Both the position numbers and the translations under genes were made by a program. A stretch of DNA of 64,000 nt, from the NCBI GenBank assembly GCA_022774755.1, contig JALFLK010000021.1, forward strand, positions 124,001 through 188,000, in the 5' to 3' direction. The notes beneath the pieces are model-generated. The model was given only the letters and a program-made list of their open reading frames with translations, was not told the DNA's origin and searched no databases. Of the stretch, positions 1 through 9,120 are shown piece after piece. Source of the stretch: a bacterium. Its GTDB lineage: Bacteria; Bacillota; Clostridia; Oscillospirales; Acutalibacteraceae. Numbering within the stretch: position 1 is the stretch's first letter; every line of letters begins with the position of its first letter.

Positions 1-5
1 TATGT

Positions 6-1241
6 ATGACGCTGAATAAAAGTATGCCTGCAAGAATAAACGACGAAAATCCCTTAAAAAGATTTTTTGCTTTTGTTTTTTGGAGATTTTCTCAGGTTGC
101 AACCAAAAAGGTTTCAATCTGGACGGCAAAAAGGTTTGTTTTTAAAGCGTTGTATAATTTTTACAGGCTACGAAAAATCGACAGAAAGAAGATTACTTTT
201 ATTTCTCTCAGAAGAAATGATTTAAGCGGAAATTTTGCCTTTGTTTATGAAAAACTTAAGAAAGATAAATCCCTTAAGATAGATTTTATTTTAAATGAAC
301 ATACAATTTCCGAGATGTCTTTTGGAGAAATCAATAAATTTACAAAAGCGTGTGCTACCAGCAAGGTAATAATACTTGATGAGTTCACTCCTCAGATTCA
401 TTATATTGACTTAAGGAAAGAAACAAAGCTTATCCAGCTTTGGCATGCCTGCGGAGCGTTCAAAACTTTTGGATTTACAAGATTATCTAAGCCTATGGGT
501 TCACCTCAGAAGACAAGAAATCACAGGAGCTACGATTATGTTACTGTCAGCTCATCTTACTGCAAAAAATGTCACTCAGAGGGCTTTGGCATTCCTACAG
601 ACAATGTTGTTCCTACAGGAATACCGAGAACCGATGTGTTTTTTGATGAACAATATAAAGAAAAAGCAAGGGCAGATTTTTATGAAAAGCACCCGAACTT
701 TATAGGTAAAAAGATTGTCCTCTTTGCGCCTACTTTCAGAGGAATGGTAAAAGAAACTGCATTTTATCCCACTGAAATGTTTGATTTGGAGGAGGTTTGT
801 TCAAAACTGCCCGATGATTACGTATTTATTGTAAAACATCATCCATTTGTTTCAGATAAACAGCCGATACCCAAAAAGTATGCCGACAGAGTAATCGACC
901 TTTCTCAGGATAATGAGCTAAATGACCTTTTGTTTGTAACCGATGTCATAATCACAGACTATTCGTCCCTTGTTTTTGAAGCATCGCTCCTTAACATCCC
1001 GATGATATTCTATGTTTTTGACTTGGAAAAATATATAAACGAGCGTGATTTTTACTTTGATTTTAAGCTTTATGCCCCGGGAAAAATAGTATATTCTCAG
1101 AATGAGCTTATAGATTCCATTAAAAACGAAGATTATAATACCGAGAAAATTGAGCCGTTTGCCGATATGTTCTTTGATTACAGGGACGGCAAGTCCACCG
1201 AAAGGGTAACAAAGCTTATTTATTCTGCTCTTGAAGAATAA
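6..1241 (+). CDS. CDP-glycerol glycerophosphotransferase-like protein
   Basis: This resembles the TagB/TagF-type glycerophosphotransferases, which move glycerol-phosphate from CDP-glycerol onto teichoic acid or similar surface polymers at the inner face of the membrane. Family-like blocks are seen in order: LIQLWHACG (142-150), FAPTFRG (240-246), KHHPF (277-281) and TDYSS (317-321), the last being the usual donor-binding region. There is no clear transmembrane segment; a basic, aromatic N-terminus (residues 18-60) may sit on the membrane. The length of 411 aa fits a single-domain member rather than the long TagF polymerases. The first in-frame ATG lies at the window edge, so the true start could be further upstream. 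The substrate cannot be told from sequence. Confidence 0.8.
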   Translation: MTLNKSMPARINDENPLKRFFAFVFWRFSQVATKKVSIWTAKRFVFKALYNFYRLRKIDRKKITFISLRRNDLSGNFAFVYEKLKKDKSLKIDFILNEHTISEMSFGEINKFTKACATSKVIILDEFTPQIHYIDLRKETKLIQLWHACGAFKTFGFTRLSKPMGSPQKTRNHRSYDYVTVSSSYCKKCHSEGFGIPTDNVVPTGIPRTDVFFDEQYKEKARADFYEKHPNFIGKKIVLFAPTFRGMVKETAFYPTEMFDLEEVCSKLPDDYVFIVKHHPFVSDKQPIPKKYADRVIDLSQDNELNDLLFVTDVIITDYSSLVFEASLLNIPMIFYVFDLEKYINERDFYFDFKLYAPGKIVYSQNELIDSIKNEDYNTEKIEPFADMFFDYRDGKSTERVTKLIYSALEE

Positions 1242-1276
1242 TTTTACGTTAAAATTAAAATTTTTTAGCAGAACAC

Positions 1277-1305
1277 TTGACTTTTTTCATTTATGATATT
1301 ATAAT
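1277..1305 (+). promoter_or_regulatory. Sigma-A-type promoter of infC operon
   Basis: TTGACT (1277-1282), a 17-bp spacer and a perfect TATAAT (1300-1305). Transcription would begin near 1312, at the first base-paired helix of the leader RNA. Confidence 0.85.
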
Positions 1306-1311
1306 TTAATC

Positions 1312-1456
1312 ACAATAAAGAAAGGCAGTATTGCTTTCACCTGTGGGGTGTCGTCTGCACGGGTCAATATTTAGATAAGTATTCTTTATTTAACTATTGT
1401 TATGCGGACGGTTTATGCTGTCCGCATTTATTTTTTATTTTTTGGAGGTGCTCGAC
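1312..1456 (+). ncRNA. Ribosomal protein L20-type leader RNA with terminator
   Basis: The untranslated leader before infC-rpmI-rplT looks like the autoregulatory leaders of this operon in Firmicutes, where L20 binds the mRNA and promotes premature termination. A perfect 9-bp long-range helix pairs 1314-1322 with 1382-1390. A local hairpin is formed by GAAAGGCA and TGCTTTC near 1320-1340. An intrinsic terminator follows: ATGCGGAC (1402-1409) with GTCCGCAT (1420-1427) and a U-rich tail to 1443. The infC Shine-Dalgarno GGAGGTG lies just after it. Assignment to the L20 class is by operon context; no alignment could be run. Confidence 0.75.
1402..1443 (+). terminator. Attenuator in the infC leader
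   Basis: 8-bp GC-rich stem (1402-1409 with 1420-1427) followed by a T-rich tract. It lies between promoter and infC, so it must be conditional. Regulation by L20 is inferred from the known behaviour of this operon. Confidence 0.8.
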
Positions 1457-1978
1457 ATCAGCAGTAAAGAACTACAAATCAACGAAGAAATTCGTGATAA
1501 AGAGTTAAGAATTATCGGCTCTGACGGTGCTCAGTTAGGCATAATGTCTGCCGCCGAAGCGCTTGACCTTGCAGCAGAAAAGAACCTGGATTTGGTTAAG
1601 ATTGCTCCTCAGTCAAAACCGCCTGTTTGCAAAATAATGGATTACGGCAAATACCGTTTTGAACAGGCAAAAAGAGAAAAGGAAGCAAGAAAAAAACAGC
1701 ATGTTGTTGATATTAAAGAAGTTAGACTTTCCCTTAATATTGATGTTCATGATTTTAATACCAAGCTTAACAATGCTCTGAAGTTTATTTCTAAGGGAGA
1801 TAAGGTTAAGGTTTCTATCAGGTTCAGGGGACGTGAAATGGGTCATCCGGAAATCGGATATGACACTATGAAGCGTTTTGCAGAGGCTTGCGGCGAATCG
1901 GCAGTGGTTGAAAAGCCGGCTAAGCTCGAGGGTCGTAATATGCTAATGTTCCTTGCTCCGAAGTCCAATAAACAGTAA
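1457..1978 (+). CDS. infC: Translation initiation factor IF-3
   Basis: IF-3 binds the 30S subunit, blocks early 50S joining and proofreads the start codon. The 173-aa product shows the N-domain (INEEIRDKELRIIG, DLVKIAPQSKPPVCKIMDYG), a Lys-rich linker (about 70-85) and the C-domain (VRFRGREMGH-like block, here RFRGREMGHPEIG). The start is placed at ATC (1457-1459), preceded at the right distance by GGAGGTG (1444-1450). infC is well known for rare AUU/AUC/AUA starts, which make it sensitive to IF-3 level. The only upstream ATG in frame (1397) lies inside the attenuator and would add an unrelated 20-residue hydrophobic tail, so it is rejected. First gene of infC-rpmI-rplT. Confidence 0.93.
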   Translation: MSSKELQINEEIRDKELRIIGSDGAQLGIMSAAEALDLAAEKNLDLVKIAPQSKPPVCKIMDYGKYRFEQAKREKEARKKQHVVDIKEVRLSLNIDVHDFNTKLNNALKFISKGDKVKVSIRFRGREMGHPEIGYDTMKRFAEACGESAVVEKPAKLEGRNMLMFLAPKSNKQ

Positions 1979-2001
1979 ATTAAGTTAAGGAGGATATATT
2001 T

Positions 2002-2199
2002 ATGCCAAAAATTAAAACACACAGCGGTGCGAAAAAGCGTTTTAAAATTTCAAAAAACGGTAAGGTCATCCGTGCACATGCAAATAAAAGCCACATTCTG
2101 AATAAGAAGACTACTAAGCGTAAAAGAGGCTTGAGACAGACAACAGTTACTGATAAGACAAATGTTGCTCAGGTTAAGCGTTTAATCCCTTACAAATAA
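2002..2199 (+). CDS. rpmI: 50S ribosomal protein L35
   Basis: Small basic 65-aa protein of the large ribosomal subunit. The opening [14 protein letters not shown] and the block [15 protein letters not shown] are typical of bacterial L35. It has a good AAGGAGGATAT Shine-Dalgarno and lies 23 bp after infC and 27 bp before rplT, the standard order. Expected to be controlled together with infC by the upstream leader. Confidence 0.97.
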   Translation: MPKIKTHSGAKKRFKISKNGKVIRAHANKSHILNKKTTKRKRGLRQTTVTDKTNVAQVKRLIPYK

Positions 2200-2226
2200 T
2201 TCATTACAATTCGGAGGTAATATAAT

Positions 2227-2580
2227 ATGGCACGTGTAAAAGGTGCGATGATGACTCGCAAAAGAAGAAAAAAGACATTAAAGCTTGCCAAAGGCTACTG
2301 GGGTTCCAAGAGCAGACACTTTAAAATGGCTAAACAAGCCGTTATGAAGTCCGGCAACTACGCATATATCGGTCGTAAGCAGAAAAAGAGAGATTTCCGC
2401 CGCTTGTGGATTACCCGTATTTCTGCTGCTTGCAAGATGAACGGAACTAACTATTCATCATTTATGAACGGACTTAAAAAAGCCGGAATTACATTAAACC
2501 GTAAAATGCTTTCTGAAATTGCAATTTCAGATCCAAAGGCATTTACAAGTCTTGTAGAGCAGGCAAATTCTGCAAAATAA
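2227..2580 (+). CDS. rplT: 50S ribosomal protein L20
   Basis: 117-aa rRNA-binding protein needed for early 50S assembly and, in Firmicutes, the likely autoregulator of this operon. [24 protein letters not shown] (read in parts), [13 protein letters not shown] and the C-terminal [17 protein letters not shown] match the family along its full length. Shine-Dalgarno CGGAGGT precedes ATG. Last gene of the operon; an intrinsic terminator follows within 10 bp. Confidence 0.97.
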   Translation: MARVKGAMMTRKRRKKTLKLAKGYWGSKSRHFKMAKQAVMKSGNYAYIGRKQKKRDFRRLWITRISAACKMNGTNYSSFMNGLKKAGITLNRKMLSEIAISDPKAFTSLVEQANSAK

Positions 2581-2589
2581 TTTTGTAAC

Positions 2590-2616
2590 AGCGTTTGGGT
2601 TTTCCCAAACGCTTTT
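2590..2616 (+). terminator. Terminator after rplT
   Basis: AGCGTTTGGG / CCCAAACGCT stem with a 3-4 nt T loop and a TTTT tail, 10 bp after the rplT stop. Confidence 0.85.
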
Positions 2617-2652
2617 GCTATTTCTTATTATATTTGAGTAGTTGGAGTTTTT

Positions 2653-3438
2653 ATGACAATAATATCCAGTAAAGACAATCCTGTTTTTAAAGAAACCGAG
2701 AAACTTATAAAAAGTTCAAAAATGAGAAAGAAAACCGGACTTTTTACAGCTGAAGGTTTTCGTATAGTAAATGACGCCGTTTTAAGCGGATGCAAAATTA
2801 AAAATTTTATTTTTTCCGAAAGCGCTTGCGACAAATACAACGAATTTTTTAGCCAATGCCGTAACAAAGGCGAGAAAATGTATGTTTTTTCAGATAGTCT
2901 TTATTCTAAAATCTCCGATACTTTTACTCCTCAGGGGATGCTTGCCTGCATAAGCCGTCTTGACAAAAACTGTCTGTTTGATAAAATAAAACTCGGCGGA
3001 AAGTATATTGCCCTTGAAAATATCCAGGACCCGGGAAATATGGGTACTGTTTTCAGGACCGCCGAGGCGCTGGGAATAGACGGAATTGTGTTATCAAAGG
3101 ATTGCTGTGACGTTTATTCTCCGAAAGTTGTCAGAGGCACAATGGGCGCTGTATTCCGTATGCCGTTTTCTGTTGTTGATGATTTAGGTGATTTTATTTC
3201 AGGCAACAGACAGCTCGATTCTTATGCGGCTGTTGTAACGCCTGACTGTGAAAAGGCCGGCAGTGTAAAATTTTCTCCCAACTGTATCACTGTTATCGGA
3301 AACGAGGGCAACGGTTTAACTGAAAGCACGATTTCGGCTTGCGGCAGGAAAATTACTATTCCGATGGGGGGAAGAGCAGAATCTCTTAACGCTTCGGTTG
3401 CGGCGGGCATTTTAATTTGGGAAATGATGAGGGAATGA
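2653..3438 (+). CDS. TrmH/SpoU-family RNA 2'-O-methyltransferase
   Basis: A SPOUT-fold enzyme expected to transfer methyl from SAM to a ribose 2'-OH in rRNA or tRNA. The N-terminal L30e-like substrate domain begins ISSKDNPVFKE and contains TAEGFRIVNDA. The catalytic domain carries the three SpoU motifs: NIQDPGNMGTVFRTAEALG (about 123-141), VIGNEGNGL (near 216) and SLNASVAAGIL (near 245). 261 aa is normal for this family. The exact target nucleotide cannot be assigned (often annotated TsnR or RlmB-like). Its stop overlaps the dprA start as ATGA, showing translational coupling. Confidence 0.9.
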   Translation: MTIISSKDNPVFKETEKLIKSSKMRKKTGLFTAEGFRIVNDAVLSGCKIKNFIFSESACDKYNEFFSQCRNKGEKMYVFSDSLYSKISDTFTPQGMLACISRLDKNCLFDKIKLGGKYIALENIQDPGNMGTVFRTAEALGIDGIVLSKDCCDVYSPKVVRGTMGAVFRMPFSVVDDLGDFISGNRQLDSYAAVVTPDCEKAGSVKFSPNCITVIGNEGNGLTESTISACGRKITIPMGGRAESLNASVAAGILIWEMMRE

Positions 3439-4682
3439 ACGAAAACATAATTTATTGGGTTTGGCTTGTTAATGCAATCGGATACAACAGTCCAAAGCCT
3501 AAGAAAATTTTTGAAATGTATGACAGTATCAAAGATTTTTACTTGGGTAAAGAAAGAGAGTGGAGACTTTCAGGTATTTTTACCGATAAAGAAATAACTG
3601 CGCTTTCTAATTCAAGTATTGATAAGGCGCAATCAATTTTTTCAAAATCCGTAAAATTGGGTTACTCATTGTTTACCTTTGAAGATGAGGAATACCCACG
3701 CTGTTTGTTCAATATTTATGCTCCTCCTGCTGTTTTGTATGTAAGCGGAGAGCTTAACGATATTGATAACAGGCTTACTATAGGAATTGTCGGCGCAAGA
3801 AAGCCGAAAGAATACGGCGTGCGTCATGCGTATAATATTGCTTACAATCTTTCAAAGGTAGGGGTTACTATAATAAGCGGCGGCGCTTTAGGTGTAGACT
3901 GCGCTGCTCACAGAGGGACCTTAAACGCCGGCGGAGTAACTGTTTGTGTTTTAGGATGCGGAATAAACACAGACTATCTTCGAGATAATGCTAATATGCG
4001 AAGAAGTATAACCTTTAAGGGTGCTGTAATAAGTGAATATCCTCCCGATACACCTCCGCTTCCTCATAATTTTCCTGCAAGAAACAGGATAATTTCTGCA
4101 TTGTCAGACGGCGTTTTAATTGTTGAGGCAGGTAAAAAAAGCGGTTCGCTTATAACTGCAAATTATGCTTTGGAACAGGGCAAAGAGTTGTTTGCTCTTA
4201 TGGGAGCCGCAGATTCCTCTTATGATTTTGGTTCAAACCAGCTTATTAAAGACGGCTGTGCAGTTCCGGTTACGGAATATACCGATATTATCAATCAGTT
4301 TGATAATGTTTATGTAACAGCCGAAACAAAAGAATATTCTGCGACCAATGAAGAAATTAAGGTAATTCCCATAAAAGGAATGAACAAGAATCATCCTGCC
4401 GAAAAATATGACAATACACAAAAATCAAAAACAAACAATCAAGATAAGTTAAAAACAGAAGTTAAACAAAAGAACACAGAATTACCCGTTCACAGAAATG
4501 ATATAAGGTTAAGTAACGATGAAAAAACGGTTTACGAGTCAATTGGCAATGAGCCGATTCATATTGATGAATTATCTGTTAAACTAAACATAAAAGTATA
4601 TAAACTGCTGCCTTTGGTAACAAAGCTTGAGATGAAAGGTCTTATCGAAAGTACCCAAGGCAGATGCTATAAATTAAAATAG
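3435..4682 (+). CDS. dprA: DNA-processing protein DprA
   Basis: DprA loads RecA onto incoming single-stranded DNA during natural transformation. Present in order: a SAM-like N-terminal region, a Rossmann-like core with IGIVGARKPKEYG, SGGALGVDCAAHRG (GVD at 153-155), PARNRIISALSDGVLIVEAG (about 212-231) and GSLITANYALEQG, then a low-complexity Lys/Asn linker (about 305-350) and a C-terminal winged-helix domain. The start ATG at 3435 overlaps the preceding stop (ATGA); an in-frame TTG at 3417 is less likely. The dprA-topA-trmFO order is classical in Firmicutes. Presence does not prove competence. Confidence 0.93.
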   Translation: MNENIIYWVWLVNAIGYNSPKPKKIFEMYDSIKDFYLGKEREWRLSGIFTDKEITALSNSSIDKAQSIFSKSVKLGYSLFTFEDEEYPRCLFNIYAPPAVLYVSGELNDIDNRLTIGIVGARKPKEYGVRHAYNIAYNLSKVGVTIISGGALGVDCAAHRGTLNAGGVTVCVLGCGINTDYLRDNANMRRSITFKGAVISEYPPDTPPLPHNFPARNRIISALSDGVLIVEAGKKSGSLITANYALEQGKELFALMGAADSSYDFGSNQLIKDGCAVPVTEYTDIINQFDNVYVTAETKEYSATNEEIKVIPIKGMNKNHPAEKYDNTQKSKTNNQDKLKTEVKQKNTELPVHRNDIRLSNDEKTVYESIGNEPIHIDELSVKLNIKVYKLLPLVTKLEMKGLIESTQGRCYKLK

Positions 4683-4698
4683 TGTTGGAGTGTGAATA

Positions 4699-6792
4699 AT
4701 GTCAAATCTTGTTATTGTCGAGTCACCTGCAAAAGCAAAGACAATTAAAAAGTATCTTGGCTCAGATTATGAGGTGGTCGCCTCTATGGGACATATCAGA
4801 GATTTGGTTAAATCTCGCTTGAGTGTGGATATAAAGAACAATTTTACCCCTCGGTATGAAATTATCAAGGGAAAGGAAGATTTGGTTAAGAATTTAAAGA
4901 AACTTGCTAAGGACAGCGACTTTGTATATCTTGCAACCGACCCTGATAGAGAGGGAGAGGCTATTTCCTGGCATCTTGCATATATTTTAGGGTTGAGTCC
5001 CGAAGTAAAAAACAGGATTGAGTTTAATGAAATTACAAAATCGGGAGTCACCAAGGGAATGGCGTCGCCGAGAAGCATTGACCTTGACCTGGTTGACGCT
5101 CAGCAGGCAAGAAGAATTTTAGACAGGCTTGTGGGATACAAACTAAGTCCCTTTATTTCTCAAAAAATCAGAAGAGGACTTTCTGCAGGTCGTGTTCAGT
5201 CTGTAACTGTAAGGATTATTGTTGACAGAGAAGAAGAAATCAGAAAATTCAAGCCCGAAGAGTATTGGTCCATTGACGCAAAATTTTCTCCTCAGGGCAG
5301 CAGAAGAGTGTTTACTGCCTCTTTATACGGAAATGAGAAAGGTAAGCTGAAAATATCTTCAAAAGAAGAGGCTGACAAAATTTACAATGATGTTAAAGAC
5401 GCAGAATTTGTTATTACCAAGGTTAAAAACGGCACAAGGAAAAAATCGCCTGCGCCTCCGTTTATTACTTCGACCCTTCAGCAGGAAGCCTCACGAAAGC
5501 TGGGATTTCAGTCCAAGCGTACCATGCGTGTAGCTCAGGAGCTTTACGAAGGCATAGACCTTGAGGGTTTTGGCGCAACAGGTTTGATTACTTATATGAG
5601 AACTGATTCGTTGAGAGTGTCTAACGTTGCAGTAGAAAGTGTTACAAGCTACATTAAGTCGCAGTTTGGTGATAAGTATCTTCCGTCAAAACCGAGATTT
5701 TTTAAATCCCGCTCCAACGCTCAGGACGGTCATGAGGCCATCAGACCTGCTTCTATGGATTTTCCGCCTGATACCGTTAAAGATAGCTTAACATCTGACC
5801 AATACAAGCTTTACAAGCTGATTTGGAACAGATTTGTAGCTTCCCAGATGGCTGAGTGTGTGCAAAAAACAACTCAGGCAGACATTGTGGGAAACGGTTA
5901 TATTTTTAAGGCGTCGGGTTATCGTGTGGATTTTGACGGCTTTACATGTCTTTACACCGAAAGCAAGGATGAGGAAGAGAAGAAATCTACCGAATTGCCG
6001 CCCTTAGAAAAAAATATGACCGCAAAAGTCAAGAGCATAATCCCGAATCAGCATTTCACTCAGCCTCCTGCAAGGTACACTGAGGCGTCGCTTATTAAAA
6101 CCCTTGAGGAAAACGGAATCGGAAGGCCGTCAACTTATGCGGCTACAATTTCAACAATTACCTCGAGAGAATATGTAAAGCGTGAGGGAAAAAGCCTTGT
6201 CCCGACAGAACTGGGAGAAGTTTCAGTAAAATTGATGAAAGAGCGTTTTCCGAAGATTGTAAATGTTAAGTTTACGGCTCAGATGGAAAACGAGCTTGAT
6301 TTGGTAGAAGAGGGCAAAGAAAACTGGGTAGAGCTCCTTGACAATTTCTACGATGATTTTGACAAAACTCTGAAGAAAGCGAAAGCCGAGATGGAGGGAG
6401 TCAAGATCCAGTTAAAAGAGGACGAAACCGATATTATCTGCGAAAAATGCGGTCGTAAGATGGTTGTCAAGGTGGGAAGATACGGCAAATTCATTGCGTG
6501 TCCCGGGTATCCTGAATGTAAGAATGTAAAAAAATATGTTGAAAAAACAGGTGTTAAATGCCCTAAATGTGGCGGAGATGTTATTGTAAAGCACACTAAA
6601 TCCAAGAGAATTTTCTACGGATGCAGTAACTACCCGGAATGTGGTTTTGTTTCATGGAATGAGCCTGTCAACGAAAGATGTCCCCAGTGCGGCGAAATTC
6701 TTTATAAGAAAAAAGGCAAAAAACCGACGGTTTTCTGCGCTAAAGAGGGATGCGGTTATTCAAAAACAATTAAGGATTCGGAGAATAACTAA
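4699..6792 (+). CDS. topA: DNA topoisomerase I
   Basis: Type IA topoisomerase that relaxes negative supercoils through a 5'-phosphotyrosine link. The N-terminal TOPRIM domain has VIVESPAKAKTI and DPDREGEAI (about 80-88). The catalytic tyrosine is in TYMRTDS (Tyr near 299). Three C-terminal four-cysteine zinc ribbons begin near residues 581 (CEKCG), 621 (CPKCG) and 661 (CPQCG), all with full Cys pairs. 697 aa is typical for Clostridia. The stop shares one base with the trmFO start (TAATG). Confidence 0.97.
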   Translation: MSNLVIVESPAKAKTIKKYLGSDYEVVASMGHIRDLVKSRLSVDIKNNFTPRYEIIKGKEDLVKNLKKLAKDSDFVYLATDPDREGEAISWHLAYILGLSPEVKNRIEFNEITKSGVTKGMASPRSIDLDLVDAQQARRILDRLVGYKLSPFISQKIRRGLSAGRVQSVTVRIIVDREEEIRKFKPEEYWSIDAKFSPQGSRRVFTASLYGNEKGKLKISSKEEADKIYNDVKDAEFVITKVKNGTRKKSPAPPFITSTLQQEASRKLGFQSKRTMRVAQELYEGIDLEGFGATGLITYMRTDSLRVSNVAVESVTSYIKSQFGDKYLPSKPRFFKSRSNAQDGHEAIRPASMDFPPDTVKDSLTSDQYKLYKLIWNRFVASQMAECVQKTTQADIVGNGYIFKASGYRVDFDGFTCLYTESKDEEEKKSTELPPLEKNMTAKVKSIIPNQHFTQPPARYTEASLIKTLEENGIGRPSTYAATISTITSREYVKREGKSLVPTELGEVSVKLMKERFPKIVNVKFTAQMENELDLVEEGKENWVELLDNFYDDFDKTLKKAKAEMEGVKIQLKEDETDIICEKCGRKMVVKVGRYGKFIACPGYPECKNVKKYVEKTGVKCPKCGGDVIVKHTKSKRIFYGCSNYPECGFVSWNEPVNERCPQCGEILYKKKGKKPTVFCAKEGCGYSKTIKDSENN

Positions 6793-8114
6793 TGAACAAG
6801 GCTAATGTCATCGGAGCCGGGCTTGCAGGGTGCGAGGCGGCTTATCAGCTTGCCAAAAGAGGAATTTTCGTTAATCTTTATGAGATGAAGCCCGTTGTTA
6901 AATCCCCTGCTCATAAGTCGGATTTATTTGCCGAGCTTGTTTGTTCTAATTCTCTTAAGGCGTTAAGAATCGCAAGTGCCGCAGGAATGTTAAAAGAAGA
7001 AATGCGTATGCTTGATTCTCTCATAATGAAGTGCGCTGACGCAACTTCAGTACCTGCCGGCGGTGCCCTTGCAGTTGACAGGGATTTGTTTTCAAAAGCG
7101 GTAACCGAAAATATAAAGAACAATCCACTAATTTCCGTTATAACTGAAGAGGTCGGCAATATAGATTTTGAAGTTCCTACGGTAATTGCTACAGGACCTT
7201 TGACCTCACATTCTCTTTCAAGTAATCTTGAGAAAAAATTCGGAGAATCCCTCTCATTTTTTGATGCGGCGGCTCCTATTGTAAAGGCTGATTCCGTTAA
7301 TATGGAATATGCCTTTACAGCTTCTCGATACGGAAAGGGTGGGGAAGACGATTATATTAACTGCCCTATGAACAAAGATGAGTATGAGCATTTTTACAGT
7401 GAACTTGTTACCGCCGAAAGAGCTGAGTTACACGATTTTGATGTTAATAATCCGAAGGTTTACGAGGGTTGTATGCCTGTCGAGGTAATGGCTAAAAGGG
7501 GGGAAGATACTCTTAGATTCGGCCCGATGAAGCCTGTGGGCTTGACCGACCCAAAAACCGGACACAGACCATGGGCTGTGTTACAGCTGAGAAAAGAGAA
7601 TAAAAACGGAACTATGTATAACCTTGTTGGGTTTCAGACAAATTTGAAATTCGGTGAACAAAAGCGTGTTTTCGGACTGATTCCTGCTCTGAAAGATTGC
7701 GAATTCTGCCGTTACGGTGTAATGCACAGGAATACTTTTATAAATTCCCCCAAGCTTTTAAACAATACCTGGAATCTGAAAGATAAAAGCGATTTGTTCT
7801 TTGCTGGACAGCTTACGGGCGTTGAGGGATATATGGAATCTGCATCCTCAGGCTTGCTGGCAGGAATTAACTGCGCTCGACATATTCTCGGAAAAACTCT
7901 TATCACTTTGCCTGAAACCTCTATGATAGGAGCATTAAGCAGGTACATTTCCGATGAATCGGTGGTGAAGTTTCAGCCTATGGGTGCAAATTTCGGAATA
8001 CTGCCGGAGCTTGAAAACAGACCGAGGGATAAAAAGCAACGAGCCGAGGCATATTCAAGCCGTGGACTCGATGAACTTAAAAATATGATTACTCAGCAAA
8101 ACCTTAATGAATAA
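6792..8114 (+). CDS. trmFO: Methylenetetrahydrofolate-tRNA-(uracil-5-)-methyltransferase
   Basis: Makes m5U54 in the T-loop of tRNAs using 5,10-methylene-THF and FADH2, the Gram-positive replacement for TrmA. An N-terminal dinucleotide-binding motif NVIGAGLAGCEAAYQLA starts at residue 4. The family block GFQTNLKFGEQKRVFGLIPAL and the C-terminal FAGQLTGVEGYMES(A)S are present. 440 aa is the standard length. The start ATG overlaps the topA stop and has GGAG 8 bp upstream. Cytoplasmic. Confidence 0.95.
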   Translation: MNKANVIGAGLAGCEAAYQLAKRGIFVNLYEMKPVVKSPAHKSDLFAELVCSNSLKALRIASAAGMLKEEMRMLDSLIMKCADATSVPAGGALAVDRDLFSKAVTENIKNNPLISVITEEVGNIDFEVPTVIATGPLTSHSLSSNLEKKFGESLSFFDAAAPIVKADSVNMEYAFTASRYGKGGEDDYINCPMNKDEYEHFYSELVTAERAELHDFDVNNPKVYEGCMPVEVMAKRGEDTLRFGPMKPVGLTDPKTGHRPWAVLQLRKENKNGTMYNLVGFQTNLKFGEQKRVFGLIPALKDCEFCRYGVMHRNTFINSPKLLNNTWNLKDKSDLFFAGQLTGVEGYMESASSGLLAGINCARHILGKTLITLPETSMIGALSRYISDESVVKFQPMGANFGILPELENRPRDKKQRAEAYSSRGLDELKNMITQQNLNE

Positions 8115-8125
8115 AGGTGGTATAA

Positions 8126-9109
8126 ATGAAAATTATTGTTGACGCTTTCGGAGGGGACAATGCTCCCCTTGAGATTATAAAAGGCGCACTTTTGGCAAAA
8201 GAAGAATATGGTGTGGATATTATTCTTACCGGCAAAGAGAATGTTATTAAAGATACTGCCAAACAGAATAATATTGGTTTGTCATCTGTTGAAATTGTAA
8301 ACGCCGATAGCGTAATTGCTATGGACGAGGAACCGGGAGAGATACTTAAATCCAAGTCCGATAGCTCTATGGCTGTGGGAATGAAGCTTTTAGCAAACGG
8401 CGGCGGTGACGGATTTATCAGCGCAGGCAACAGTGGCGCAATATGCGTTGGAGCAACTATGATTGTTAAGAGAATCAAGGGAATAAAGCGACCGGGTTTT
8501 GCGGCTGTTCTACCTCATTTTAACGACGGATGTTTTATGCTTTGCGACTGCGGAGCGAATGTTGACTGCCGTCCCGAAATGCTAAAGCAATTTGCAAGAA
8601 TGAGCTCAATATATATGGAAAAAGTTATGAACATAAATAATCCAAGAGTTGGACTTGCAAATATCGGTACGGAACCCCATAAAGGAACGGAACTTCAGCA
8701 TACGGCTTATGAGCTTATAAGCGCCAGCGGTCTGAACTTTATCGGAAATGCAGAGGGCAGACAGCTTCCTCAGGGGGTATGCGACGTTGTTATTTGCGAC
8801 GGATTTTCGGGAAATCTTATTTTAAAAACATACGAGGGCGTTGCAAAGTCTGTTATGGGAGAGATAAAAAAGCTTTTCTCTAAAAACTTAAAGAATAAAT
8901 TAGCCGCAGGAATTGTATATTCCGACTTAAAAGGCTTAAAGAATAAGTTTGATTATCACGAGTACGGCGGTGCGCCCATCATGGGTTGTGCAAAACCTGT
9001 TTTTAAGGCTCACGGCAGTGCAAAAGCCAATACAATAAAAAATGCCATCAGGCTTACTAAAAATTATATTGACGCAAATGTGATTGAAACTATATCCGCT
9101 GAACTGTAA
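8126..9109 (+). CDS. plsX: Phosphate acyltransferase PlsX
   Basis: Converts acyl-ACP to acyl-phosphate, the donor for PlsY in phospholipid synthesis; a peripheral membrane enzyme. Starts MKIIVDAFGGDNAP and shows GFISAGNSGA, MLCDCGANVDCRPE, LANIGTEPHKGTEL and VCDGFSGNLILKTYEG, all typical PlsX blocks. 327 aa is usual. It directly precedes rnc. Many Firmicutes have acpP (and fab genes) between plsX and rnc; here only a few bases separate them, so acpP must be elsewhere. Confidence 0.95.
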   Translation: MKIIVDAFGGDNAPLEIIKGALLAKEEYGVDIILTGKENVIKDTAKQNNIGLSSVEIVNADSVIAMDEEPGEILKSKSDSSMAVGMKLLANGGGDGFISAGNSGAICVGATMIVKRIKGIKRPGFAAVLPHFNDGCFMLCDCGANVDCRPEMLKQFARMSSIYMEKVMNINNPRVGLANIGTEPHKGTELQHTAYELISASGLNFIGNAEGRQLPQGVCDVVICDGFSGNLILKTYEGVAKSVMGEIKKLFSKNLKNKLAAGIVYSDLKGLKNKFDYHEYGGAPIMGCAKPVFKAHGSAKANTIKNAIRLTKNYIDANVIETISAEL

Positions 9110-9120
9110 GGATGATGAAT

